Assembly: GCA_018826885.1 (NCBI GenBank)
Contig: JAHJYN010000172.1
Coordinates: 1-34,001 of the forward strand
Source: Alphaproteobacteria bacterium
GTDB taxonomy: Bacteria; Pseudomonadota; Alphaproteobacteria; Caulobacterales; Caulobacteraceae
DNA: 34,001 nt
Direction: 5' to 3'
Shown: positions 25,473-32,362 of the stretch, piece by piece
Layout of the letters: the number at the start of each line of letters is the position of its first letter
How positions within the stretch are numbered: position 1 is the first letter of the stretch
The notes under the pieces: generated by a model
Databases searched by the model: none
What the model was told of the DNA's origin: nothing
What the model saw: only the letters and a program-made list of their open reading frames with translations
Program-made: the position numbers and the translations under genes

Positions 25473-25919
25473 ATGCGCCAGATGCGCACAGGACAGGACA
25501 GGACATGGCGCGCCCGCACGGGCGTGATGGTCAGCCTGTCGGTCGCTCTCGCGGTGTCGGGGGTCAGCCTGACGGTCGTGCCCGGCACCGCTGAGGCCCA
25601 GACCCGACCCGCCCCCCGTGCCCAGGCCCCGACCGTCTCGCTCAGCGAGGCGGATCGCGCAGCGCGCACGGGCCAGCGCCGCGGCCTGCGCCTGAACGAG
25701 AGCGGGCGCTGGGGTCTCGATTTCAACCTCAGCCCGCCGGTCGGCCGCGAGGCCGAATGGGGCGATGTCGAAGCCGGCGCCTATTACCGCGTCAATCCCA
25801 GCCTGCGCGTCGGCGCCTCGGCCGGTCTCGCCGTGGCCGATCCCGATCCGGCCCGGGTCCGCGAATCTGACGGCCGCGCCCAGCCGCGCGTGCGTCTCGA
25901 AAGCATTTTCCGCTTCTGA
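25473..25919 (+). CDS. NtrZ-like periplasmic protein
   Basis: A 148-aa secreted protein that resembles the NtrZ family, proposed in Caulobacter to act on the NtrY sensor kinase in the periplasm. A long signal peptide (charged 1-16, hydrophobic 17-35) ends in AEAQ near residue 42. The mature protein has about 106 residues; its core includes GLRLNESGRWGLDFNL, GDVEAGAYYRVNPSLRVG and the end RVRLESIFRF, a beta-barrel-like ending with terminal Phe. The name is from pattern memory and should be checked. The ATG at 25473 is preferred, because GGGCAGG lies just upstream; a TTG 48 bp earlier also exists. No ntrYX genes are in the window. Confidence 0.6.
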   Translation: MRQMRTGQDRTWRARTGVMVSLSVALAVSGVSLTVVPGTAEAQTRPAPRAQAPTVSLSEADRAARTGQRRGLRLNESGRWGLDFNLSPPVGREAEWGDVEAGAYYRVNPSLRVGASAGLAVADPDPARVRESDGRAQPRVRLESIFRF

Positions 25920-25937
25920 GCCCCGTCAGTCGGGGCT
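25919..25937. terminator. Short hairpin between NtrZ-like and ThiE-like genes
   Basis: AGCCCC (25919-25924) and GGGGCT (25932-25937), loop of 7, lies between convergent stop codons and enters the ThiE-like 3' end. A weak bidirectional terminator candidate with no U-tract. Confidence 0.3.
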
Positions 25938-26567
25938 GAAGGCCGTCAGCACGCCGTCGATAGCGGCCAGCCCGCACAGGCCGGTACCCGTCAGAGCGGC
26001 TGCCGTCTCTGCCGTAATGCCGCCGAGGCCGTAGACCGGCAGGGGCAGGTCTGCGACGCGCCGGGTGACGTTTTCAATCCCCAGAGGGTCGCGATCCGCG
26101 CTGGCGCCGCCCGCCCGGAACACGGGGGACAGGATCACCGCATCGAGGGCAGAGAGCCCCTCAGAGGCGTTCCCGTGAAGGGCGCCGGTCAGGATCCACT
26201 CCGGGTGACGGGCTCGCAGGTCCGGGGCCCGCTCCAGATGTCGCTCGGGCAGATGCACGCCGTCGGCCCCAATGGCCCGGGCCAGATCGGCGTCCTGGCC
26301 GATCAGCAATCGCACCCCCCGGCTTGTTGTCATCCGCCGAAGCTCGCGGGCCTCATCCGCCATCCCGGGGCGGCCAAAACCGCGATAGACCACGCCGGCG
26401 CCCCGGGGCAGGCGCGCGGCGATGTCCCGGGGCCGGGGCGTGCGAACCGGATCGGTGAAGAACAGCAGCGGGGGCAAGGACGCGACACCCGGGCTGACAG
26501 CCGACGCCGCCCGGTTTAGAGCCTGTGCCGTCTGCCAGAGCTGGTTTTCGTCCGGATCCCCCGTCAT
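25926..26567 (-). CDS. ThiE/TenI-like thiamine phosphate synthase-family protein
   Basis: A 213-aa TIM-barrel protein of the thiamine phosphate synthase/TenI superfamily. True ThiE joins HMP pyrophosphate with thiazole phosphate. Recognisable parts: RLLIGQDADLARAIGADGVHLPERHL (the GADGVHL motif at about 105-111), a DAVILSPVF stretch, DPLG and VYGLGGIT. The N-terminal Q-x-R-x-K motif of active ThiE is replaced here by VVYRGFGR, so the enzyme may be TenI-like or inactive. Its ATG overlaps that of the gene on the other strand in CATG at 26565-26568. No other thi genes are nearby. Confidence 0.75.
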   Translation of the reverse strand: MTGDPDENQLWQTAQALNRAASAVSPGVASLPPLLFFTDPVRTPRPRDIAARLPRGAGVVYRGFGRPGMADEARELRRMTTSRGVRLLIGQDADLARAIGADGVHLPERHLERAPDLRARHPEWILTGALHGNASEGLSALDAVILSPVFRAGGASADRDPLGIENVTRRVADLPLPVYGLGGITAETAAALTGTGLCGLAAIDGVLTAFSPD

Positions 26568-27264
26568 GTCGTCCTCTTCGCCTGTCTCCGCCCCCGCGTC
26601 CATTGCTGAGCGTCTGGCCGCTGTCCGGGCGCAGATCGACGCGACCGCCCGCGACTGCGGGCGGGACCCGGCCGCTGTCACCCTCGTTGCCGTGACCAAG
26701 ACCCAGCCCTGGGGTCGGGTGAAGGCCATACTGGACGCCGGGCAGGCGGTATTCGGCGAGAACCGGGTGCAGGAGGCCGACAGCCGCTGGGGCGCGCCCG
26801 AGGCCGCCGGCCATGCCGTCGAACTGCGGTTGATTGGCGCGCTACAGACCAACAAGGCCGAGGCGGCCCTGGCCCGCTTTGACATCATCGAGACCCTGGA
26901 TCGCGACCGTCTGGCCGAGGCCCTGGCGCGGGCCGCCGACAAACTGGGCAAGCGTCCGCGCGTGCTGGTTCAGATCAATACCGGCGAGGAACCCCAGAAG
27001 GCCGGTCTTGCGCCGCGCGACGCCGATGCCTTCATCGCCCGGGCGCGCGAGGTTCACGGCCTGTCGGTCGAAGGCCTGATGGCCATTCCGCCGGTTGAGG
27101 AGGCGGCTGGCCCCCATTTCGCCCTGCTGGCCAAAATCGCCCGACGGAATGATCTGAACGTCCTGTCCATGGGAATGAGCGGCGACTTTGAGACCGCCAT
27201 CCGCTTTGGTGCCACCCATGTGCGGCTGGGCACGGCCCTGTTCGGCCCTCGCGACACCGACTGA
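26566..27264 (+). CDS. PLP homeostasis protein (YggS/YBL036C family)
   Basis: A 232-aa pyridoxal-phosphate-binding protein of the alanine-racemase-like barrel fold that maintains vitamin B6 balance; enzyme activity is not known. PLP would be bound at Lys45 in LVAVTKTQP. FGENRVQEA and NTGEEPQKAGL are diagnostic, and the phosphate-binding LSMGMSGDFETAIRFGATHVRLGTALFG ends the protein. The ATG at 26566 shares bases with the ThiE-like start on the opposite strand, so its ribosome-binding site must lie inside that gene's coding sequence. The next gene, cenR, starts 60 bp later. Confidence 0.93.
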   Translation: MSSSSPVSAPASIAERLAAVRAQIDATARDCGRDPAAVTLVAVTKTQPWGRVKAILDAGQAVFGENRVQEADSRWGAPEAAGHAVELRLIGALQTNKAEAALARFDIIETLDRDRLAEALARAADKLGKRPRVLVQINTGEEPQKAGLAPRDADAFIARAREVHGLSVEGLMAIPPVEEAAGPHFALLAKIARRNDLNVLSMGMSGDFETAIRFGATHVRLGTALFGPRDTD

Positions 27265-27324
27265 ACGACCGGAAAACGCAGGCCTGCCCTTGGCGTAGGG
27301 CCCGACGCTCGCCATTGTCGTTCC

Positions 27325-28011
27325 ATGCCCACGTCCAAGACCCTGCTGATCATCGACGACGACGACGACCTTCGCGAGGCGCTGGCCGAGCAACTGGCCC
27401 TGCACGAGGAGTTCGTGCCGCGTCAGGCGGCCAACGCCACCGACGGCATCCGCATGGGCCGCGACTCCCGGATCGACCTGATCCTGCTGGATGTCGACCT
27501 GCCCGATATGGACGGGCGCGAGGCCTGCCGCCTGTTGCGCAAGGCCGGGGTCTCGACCCCCATCATCATGCTGACCGGCCAGACCTCGGACTCCGATACG
27601 GTTCTGGGTCTCGACGCCGGGGCCAATGACTATGTGGCCAAGCCCTTCCGGTTTGCCGTGCTGCTGGCCCGCATCCGCGCCCATCTGCGCAGCCACGAAC
27701 AATCCGAGGACGCCGTTTTCCGGATCGGCCCCTATGAGTTCCGCCCCGCCGGCAAGATGCTGTCGGCATCCGAAGGCCGGAAGATCCGGCTGACGGAGAA
27801 GGAAACCAATATTCTGAAATACCTGTACCGCGCCGGCGCCAAGGCCGTCTCGCGTGAGGAACTGTTGACCGAGGTCTGGGGCTACAATGCCGGGGTCACC
27901 ACCCACACGCTCGAGACCCACATCTATCGCCTGCGCCAGAAGATCGAGCCCGAACCCGGGCAGGCCCGCATCCTCGTGACCGATCAGGGCGGTTATCGGC
28001 TACAGCCGTAG
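27325..28011 (+). CDS. cenR: CenR-type OmpR-family response regulator
   Basis: A 228-aa two-component regulator with receiver and winged-helix DNA-binding domains. The acidic pocket is Asp11-Asp15, phosphoacceptor Asp56 (LLDVDLPDMDG), Thr84 and Lys106 (NDYVAKPF). The DNA-binding domain (about 130-226) has the LTEKETNILKYLYRAG and VTTHTLETHIYRLRQKI stretches. These are strikingly close, as I remember it, to CenR, the essential cell-envelope regulator of Caulobacter crescentus, which partners the CenK kinase. No histidine kinase is beside it here, also as in Caulobacter. The name rests on recall of one orthologue. Confidence 0.8.
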   Translation: MPTSKTLLIIDDDDDLREALAEQLALHEEFVPRQAANATDGIRMGRDSRIDLILLDVDLPDMDGREACRLLRKAGVSTPIIMLTGQTSDSDTVLGLDAGANDYVAKPFRFAVLLARIRAHLRSHEQSEDAVFRIGPYEFRPAGKMLSASEGRKIRLTEKETNILKYLYRAGAKAVSREELLTEVWGYNAGVTTHTLETHIYRLRQKIEPEPGQARILVTDQGGYRLQP

Positions 28012-28014
28012 GCG

Positions 28015-28893
28015 TTACCCCGGACGCCACTCGCTGAGCACAGTGCCGGAGCTGCCATCCTCGAAGGCGACGCGGTCCAGCTGGACGGCGGCGATGCAGA
28101 CCGGGCGCTGGTCGATGCTGGCGGCGCGGCAGCGGATGGCGCGACCGTCCGGGAAGCTGGCGAAGCGCCCCTCCAGAACCACACGATAGCCCCTGGGCGA
28201 GGGCACCGGGGCGCGGTCATCCTCGCCCCTGAGGGTAAAGCGGTAGGCCTGCCCGTCGCGACGGCCCAGACGCGAGCTGTCGGTTTCGTGGACCGAGGCC
28301 AGGCCGACGGTCTGTGGATCCGCCTGTCCGGCACCGCCGCCCAGAGGGTCGCGCGCAATCGTCTGCGGGCAGGCCTCGCTGCCCAACCAGGGGCGGCTGA
28401 CCCAGAACCCCTCGACCGCTTCCCAGCGATCGCCGGCGCCCGAACTGGTGATCAGGGCTGTGTCCGACCAGTCGTCCGGCGTCAGCGACAGGCGCAGGGT
28501 CCTGTTCTCCGGACCCCACGTGAGCGACGGCAGACCGGCGTCGGGGGAGCGGGCCGTGCCCTCCGCGTCGGAAGGCGTGGCCGAGACCGCAGGCTGCGGA
28601 CGTCCGCAGCCGAAGGGCAGGCGGATGGCAAAGGTGCGGCCGACCAAGGGGTCCGGTCCGCTGGCGGTCGTGCCGATGGCATAGGCCGACCCGGCCCGTG
28701 ATATGGCGCCCAGAAAAGCCGACCGGTCGAGCGTGGTCGGGGTCGCAATATCCGGCTCGGGCACCGGCGTCTCGACGATCGGTTCGGCATCGACGGGCTG
28801 TTCGCGCGGTTCGCGATCGCACTGGGCCAGACCCAGAGCCATCACGGACGCCATCGCCAGGCGGGTGACAGGCATATCGCGGATCGATTTCAT
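28015..28893 (-). CDS. Hypothetical secreted/envelope protein
   Basis: A 292-aa protein that I do not recognise. The N-terminus has a signal-like hydrophobic stretch ending in GLAQC, a poor lipobox because Gln is at -1, so it may be a lipoprotein or be cleaved elsewhere. A Pro/Glu/Val-rich linker follows (residues about 25-50). The body has several Cys residues (for example FGCGRPQP, SEACPQT, IRCRAAS, RPVCIAA), suggesting disulphides in the periplasm. Two late segments (YRVVLEGRFASFPDG; VCIAAVQLDRVAFEDG) look like beta strands. I chose ATG 28893, which has GGGA upstream, over 28911. It is convergent with cenR with a 3-bp gap. Confidence 0.68.
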   Translation of the reverse strand: MKSIRDMPVTRLAMASVMALGLAQCDREPREQPVDAEPIVETPVPEPDIATPTTLDRSAFLGAISRAGSAYAIGTTASGPDPLVGRTFAIRLPFGCGRPQPAVSATPSDAEGTARSPDAGLPSLTWGPENRTLRLSLTPDDWSDTALITSSGAGDRWEAVEGFWVSRPWLGSEACPQTIARDPLGGGAGQADPQTVGLASVHETDSSRLGRRDGQAYRFTLRGEDDRAPVPSPRGYRVVLEGRFASFPDGRAIRCRAASIDQRPVCIAAVQLDRVAFEDGSSGTVLSEWRPG

Positions 28894-28997
28894 CGTGTCA
28901 TTCCCAAGCATCCCAAGGCTTTAGCACAGTCTGACTTCAAGACGAATTTCCGTGAGCCGTATTGACGCCGGCCTCGGGGGCGCGTCTTCAGGGATGG

Positions 28998-30404
28998 ATG
29001 AGTCTTGATCAGATCATAGCCCTTGGCGTCCTTGTGACCGTGGTCGGCGTGCTGATCCACGGCCGGGTTCGCGCGGATGTCGTGGCCCTGGCCGGGGCGG
29101 CGGTGCTGCTGCTGCTGGGCGTGGTCCGGCCCGTCGAGGTTCAGGCGGCCTTTGCCAGCCCGGCCGTCATCGCCCTCGCCTCCCTGTTCGTCATTGCCTA
29201 TGCCATTGAGCTGTCAGGCCTGCTCGGACTGCTGATCCGGCAGGCGACCAAGCTGTGCGCGCGGCTGGGCGAGGCAGGCCTGTGGATCGTCATGATGCTG
29301 TGCGGCGCGGCTTCGGCCCTTCTGAACAACACGCCGATCGTGGTGCTGGCGGCGCCGGTCATCAAGGACGTGGCCGGAACGCTGAATCGCTCGCCCAAGC
29401 GCTTCCTGATTCCGCTCAGCTACATCAGCATCATGGGCGGATCTTGTACCCTGATCGGCACCTCAACCAATCTGTTGGTCAATGACATGGCCAGAAACGT
29501 CGGACAGCCGGTCTTCACCCTGTTCGAGATCACGCCGGTGGGCCTGGCCATCGCCGTCTGTGGGGCGCTCTGGCTGTATTTCGTGGGTGCGCGTCAGCTG
29601 GGCCGCGCGGTTGCCGACGATGAGGCCGAGGCGCTGCGCCGCAAGCGCGCCGAGGAGGCTCGGATCGAGGCCGAGACCCAGAGAGCGGCGCGGCGCTTTC
29701 GCCTGCCGTTCAACCTGCCGCGTCTCGGCGAGCCCCGTCCGTTGGACAACGGGTCTGGCGACGCTCAGCTGGGGGACCTCAAGCTCTATGCGGCCGCCGA
29801 CCGGCCGCTCGACTTCAAACGGGCCATGGTGTCGCTGAGCATCTTTGTGGCGGTCGTGCTGGCGGCCGGCATGGGCTGGATCCCGATCGCGGCGGCGGCC
29901 TTTGGCGGCGCTGTGGCGCTGATCCTGTTACGGATCCTGACAGCGGAAGAGGCCTATTCCGGCCTGCGGCCCGACATACTGCTGCTGATCGCGGGCATGG
30001 TCGTGCTCGGCATCGCCATCGAGGTCACCGGTCTCGGCCAGAGCGGGGCCACCCTGCTGATCGACGTCATTCGCCCGTTCGGCCCGCTGGCGGCGCTGAT
30101 CATCCTGTACGGCGTGACCCTGTTCGCGACGGAACTGTTGTCCAATGCCACGGTCGCCGTCCTGATCACCCCGGTCGCAGTGGCCCTGGCCGTCAGCCTC
30201 GGCGTGGATCCCCGCCCGTTCCTGGTGGGGGTAATGATGGCGGCGTCAGCGGCCTTTGCCACGCCGTTCGGCTACCAGACCAATGTCTTGGTCTATCAGC
30301 TGGGTGGCTACAGCTATATGGACTTCGTCCGCATCGGGGTGCCGCTCAATCTGATCACCTGGGTCGCGGCCATGGTCGCCATCCCGATCTTCTTCCCGTT
30401 CTGA
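28998..30404 (+). CDS. SLC13 family permease (divalent anion transporter)
   Basis: A 468-aa inner-membrane carrier of the DASS/SLC13 type, for which substrates include dicarboxylates, sulphate and citrate; the substrate here is unclear. About ten to twelve hydrophobic segments are seen. The repeated substrate/sodium motifs are present: SALLNNTPIVV plus SCTLIGTSTNLLVN in the first half, and SNATVAVLITPVA plus FATPFGYQTN in the second. A long charged central loop (about residues 205-270, rich in Glu, Arg and Ala) lies where some family members carry TrkA-C domains, but none is seen. ATG 28998 with AGGGA before it beats the upstream TTG at 28962. Confidence 0.87.
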   Translation: MSLDQIIALGVLVTVVGVLIHGRVRADVVALAGAAVLLLLGVVRPVEVQAAFASPAVIALASLFVIAYAIELSGLLGLLIRQATKLCARLGEAGLWIVMMLCGAASALLNNTPIVVLAAPVIKDVAGTLNRSPKRFLIPLSYISIMGGSCTLIGTSTNLLVNDMARNVGQPVFTLFEITPVGLAIAVCGALWLYFVGARQLGRAVADDEAEALRRKRAEEARIEAETQRAARRFRLPFNLPRLGEPRPLDNGSGDAQLGDLKLYAAADRPLDFKRAMVSLSIFVAVVLAAGMGWIPIAAAAFGGAVALILLRILTAEEAYSGLRPDILLLIAGMVVLGIAIEVTGLGQSGATLLIDVIRPFGPLAALIILYGVTLFATELLSNATVAVLITPVAVALAVSLGVDPRPFLVGVMMAASAAFATPFGYQTNVLVYQLGGYSYMDFVRIGVPLNLITWVAAMVAIPIFFPF

Positions 30405-30408
30405 CGCC

Positions 30409-31206
30409 CTAGACGTCCAGATCGACGCTGACCGGCGCGTGGTCGCTGGGCCGCTCCCAGGCGCGCACCGGCTCGTGAATGCGCGCCGAGCCGGGCACCA
30501 CGGCCGGGGTCAGGCCCGGCGACGTCCAGATGTGGTCGAGGCGCAGTCCGCGGTTCGACTTGCGGAAGTCCTGGGCGCGGTAGCTCCACCAGCTGGCCAA
30601 CTTTTCCGGTTCAGGGAAGGCGTCGCGGATCACATCGCTGAACCGCCCGGCCGCCTGCAGCCGCGTCAGGGTCTCGATTTCGACCGGCGTGTGGCTGACG
30701 ACCTTCAACATATAGCGGTGGTTCCAGACGTCGAACTCGCCCGGCGCGATGTTGAAATCCCCGGCCAGCAGCAGGGGCGCGTTCGGATCGCGGCGCCCGA
30801 CCTCTGCGGTCAGCCGTTCGTAGAAGTCCATCTTGTGATCGAATTTCGGATTGAGCGCCCGGTCAGGCAGATCGCCGCCCGCCGGGATGTAGAAATTCTG
30901 GATCTCGACGCCCCGGACGGTGGCCGAGACGCAGCGCGCATGGCCCTCCCGGCACAGGCCCAGGTTCGGCGCCGCGTCCAGCGGCAACCGACTGGCGATG
31001 GCCACCCCGTGCCAGCCCTTCTGGCCCCCGATCTTCAGATGGGGCAGCCCCATCTCCTCGAACGCCCGCACCGGAAACTGGTCGTCGGTGCATTTGATCT
31101 CCTGCAGCAGCAGGACGTCGGTGGCGCTCTCGCTCACATAGCGCGCCACCTGATCGATGCGCAGGCGGACGGAATTGATGTTCCAGGTGGTCAGGCGAAG
31201 GGTCAT
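30409..31206 (-). CDS. xth: Exodeoxyribonuclease III
   Basis: A 265-aa AP endonuclease and 3'-5' exonuclease of base-excision repair. Active-site residues are all visible: Asn10 in TTWNINSVR, Glu36 in LLQEIKC, Tyr106 in FYIPAGG, Asp150 and Asn152 in AGDFNIAP, Asp255/His256 in SDHAPV. LRLDHIWTS is also diagnostic. It is convergent with the SLC13 gene with a 4-bp gap. A promoter-like pair lies just upstream (31213-31242), immediately after the lolA terminator, and it would start transcription at or next to the ATG. Confidence 0.95.
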   Translation of the reverse strand: MTLRLTTWNINSVRLRIDQVARYVSESATDVLLLQEIKCTDDQFPVRAFEEMGLPHLKIGGQKGWHGVAIASRLPLDAAPNLGLCREGHARCVSATVRGVEIQNFYIPAGGDLPDRALNPKFDHKMDFYERLTAEVGRRDPNAPLLLAGDFNIAPGEFDVWNHRYMLKVVSHTPVEIETLTRLQAAGRFSDVIRDAFPEPEKLASWWSYRAQDFRKSNRGLRLDHIWTSPGLTPAVVPGSARIHEPVRAWERPSDHAPVSVDLDV

Positions 31207-31212
31207 GCGCCC

Positions 31213-31242
31213 GCCTTAGCAGGGGTTGGTCAGCCCGCGCAA
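31213..31242 (-). promoter_or_regulatory. Candidate xth promoter, possibly leaderless
   Basis: Read leftward, TTGCGCG (31236-31242) and GCTAAGGC (31213-31220) are 15 bp apart. The transcription start would be at about 31206, the first base of the xth ATG, so a leaderless mRNA is possible. Its TTG comes out of the preceding terminator's T-run. Assigned by eye only. Confidence 0.3.
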
Positions 31243-31269
31243 AAAAACGCCCGGCTATCAGACCGGGCG
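31241..31269 (-). terminator. Intrinsic terminator of the leftward lolA transcript
   Basis: CGCCCGG (31248-31254) and CCGGGCG (31263-31269) form a perfect 7-bp stem with an 8-base loop. On the minus strand it is followed by seven T residues (31241-31247), a classic intrinsic terminator. It lies about 170 bp beyond the lolA stop; the stretch between (31270-31436) contains no gene. Confidence 0.85.
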
Positions 31270-31436
31270 CTTTCAGAGGTGTCTCTGCCGCAGGGAGGGG
31301 GATGACATCCGTAGCGGTCAAATGGCTGCTGCCAGCCTGTTGTCATTATGCAACGTCAAACCGAAAACGTCAAACCCGCGTTACAGCGGCGCCTCCTGTG
31401 GCGGTCCCGACACGATTCGTCGATCAGGCGTTTGCG

Positions 31437-32096
31437 TCAACGATTGCGTCCGGGGCGGCGGGTCGGGTCACGCAGCTGGAACAGGCTGCTCGACAGACCG
31501 CTCGCGGGTCGGAGCGTCGTCAGCTGGGTGCGGGTCCGGGCCCCCTGGGCGTCGATCACGGTCCACTCCTGCAGCCGCATGGGGTCACCGGCAAAGGCCA
31601 GGGTGACTGCGCCGTCGTTCGGGCGGCGGGAGTCGCGCGCCACGAGGGCAAAGGCCCCGGACTCCCGACGGACGACCCGGTCGATGCGCACGCCCTGGTC
31701 GAGCCGGACCTCGCGCGACAGGAAGGTCGACAGCGGCGTCTCGCTGAGCGGGACCTGTCGGAACACCTCGAGGCGCGGGTCATAGCGCATGACATTGTTG
31801 CCGTCCGAAACGACCAGCAGGCCCTCGGGATTGGTGTATTCGAAGCGCATCTTGCCGGGGCGCTGCAGCCAGAACCGGCCCGTGCGGCGCTGACCGCCCG
31901 CGCCCGTCTCGACAAACTCGCCCTGGGCCGCGGTCAGGCCGCGCAGATAGGTCTGGGCGCGGGCCACCACGGCCTGGTCCTCGGCCGACAGGCCCGCCTG
32001 GGCCATGACAGAGGGTGCACTGACCAGCAGGCCGGTCACGCCGAGCGCAGCGCCGAGGCCGAAATCGCGGCGGGACAGGATGTGAGGCGTCGTCAT
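31437..32096 (-). CDS. lolA: LolA-family outer-membrane lipoprotein carrier protein
   Basis: A 219-aa periplasmic carrier that would ferry lipoproteins from LolCDE to the outer membrane. The mature part carries the LolA pattern: AQTYLRGLTAAQGEFVE, a GRFWLQRPGKMRFEY stretch, VVSDGNNVMRYDPRLE and the LSTFLS region. The N-terminus is unusual: SRRDFGLGAALG is a twin-arginine motif (Arg9-Arg10) with AQA near 32-34 as cleavage site, so export may be by Tat rather than Sec. ATG 32096 is preferred over an ATG at 32105, since AAGGA lies 8 bp upstream of it. It lies between ftsK and xth on the same strand. Confidence 0.87.
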   Translation of the reverse strand: MTTPHILSRRDFGLGAALGVTGLLVSAPSVMAQAGLSAEDQAVVARAQTYLRGLTAAQGEFVETGAGGQRRTGRFWLQRPGKMRFEYTNPEGLLVVSDGNNVMRYDPRLEVFRQVPLSETPLSTFLSREVRLDQGVRIDRVVRRESGAFALVARDSRRPNDGAVTLAFAGDPMRLQEWTVIDAQGARTRTQLTTLRPASGLSSSLFQLRDPTRRPGRNR

Positions 32097-32270
32097 GAAA
32101 TCCATCCTTGAAAGTGAAGCGGATCGAGGCTCGACCATCCCCGGTCCACATGGCGCGGTCATGGCTCCAGCCTGACCATATTCCGGCGCTGCGATGAAGC
32201 CCCGTTCATCGGAAACAGGGCGTGGCGCCGCTCCGGCCCCGATCAACGCGTCCCACGCCCGCGGGTTCAT

Positions 32271-32310
32271 CCCTCAAGCAGCGAGCGACCGCGTCGCGAG
32301 CGTCAGGGCC
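32271..32310. repeat. REP-like palindromic element, copy 1
   Basis: A 40-bp imperfect palindrome with ends CCCTCAAGC and GCGTCAGGGCC. Its inner stem is CGAC-CGC-GTCG (32286-32296), flanked by a G-C pair. It lies 8 bp from copy 2 in the ftsK-lolA gap. Confidence 0.75.
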
Positions 32311-32318
32311 AAAAGCCG

Positions 32319-32358
32319 CCCTCAAGCAGCGAGGCTCCGCGAGCCGAGCGTCAGGGCC
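32319..32358. repeat. REP-like palindromic element, copy 2
   Basis: The second 40-bp copy has identical flanks but inner stem GCTC-CGC-GAGC (32334-32344). It ends 5 bp after the ftsK stop in the leftward sense. It differs from copy 1 only in the stem arms, where both arms change together and pairing is kept. Confidence 0.75.
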
Positions 32359-32362
32359 ACTC

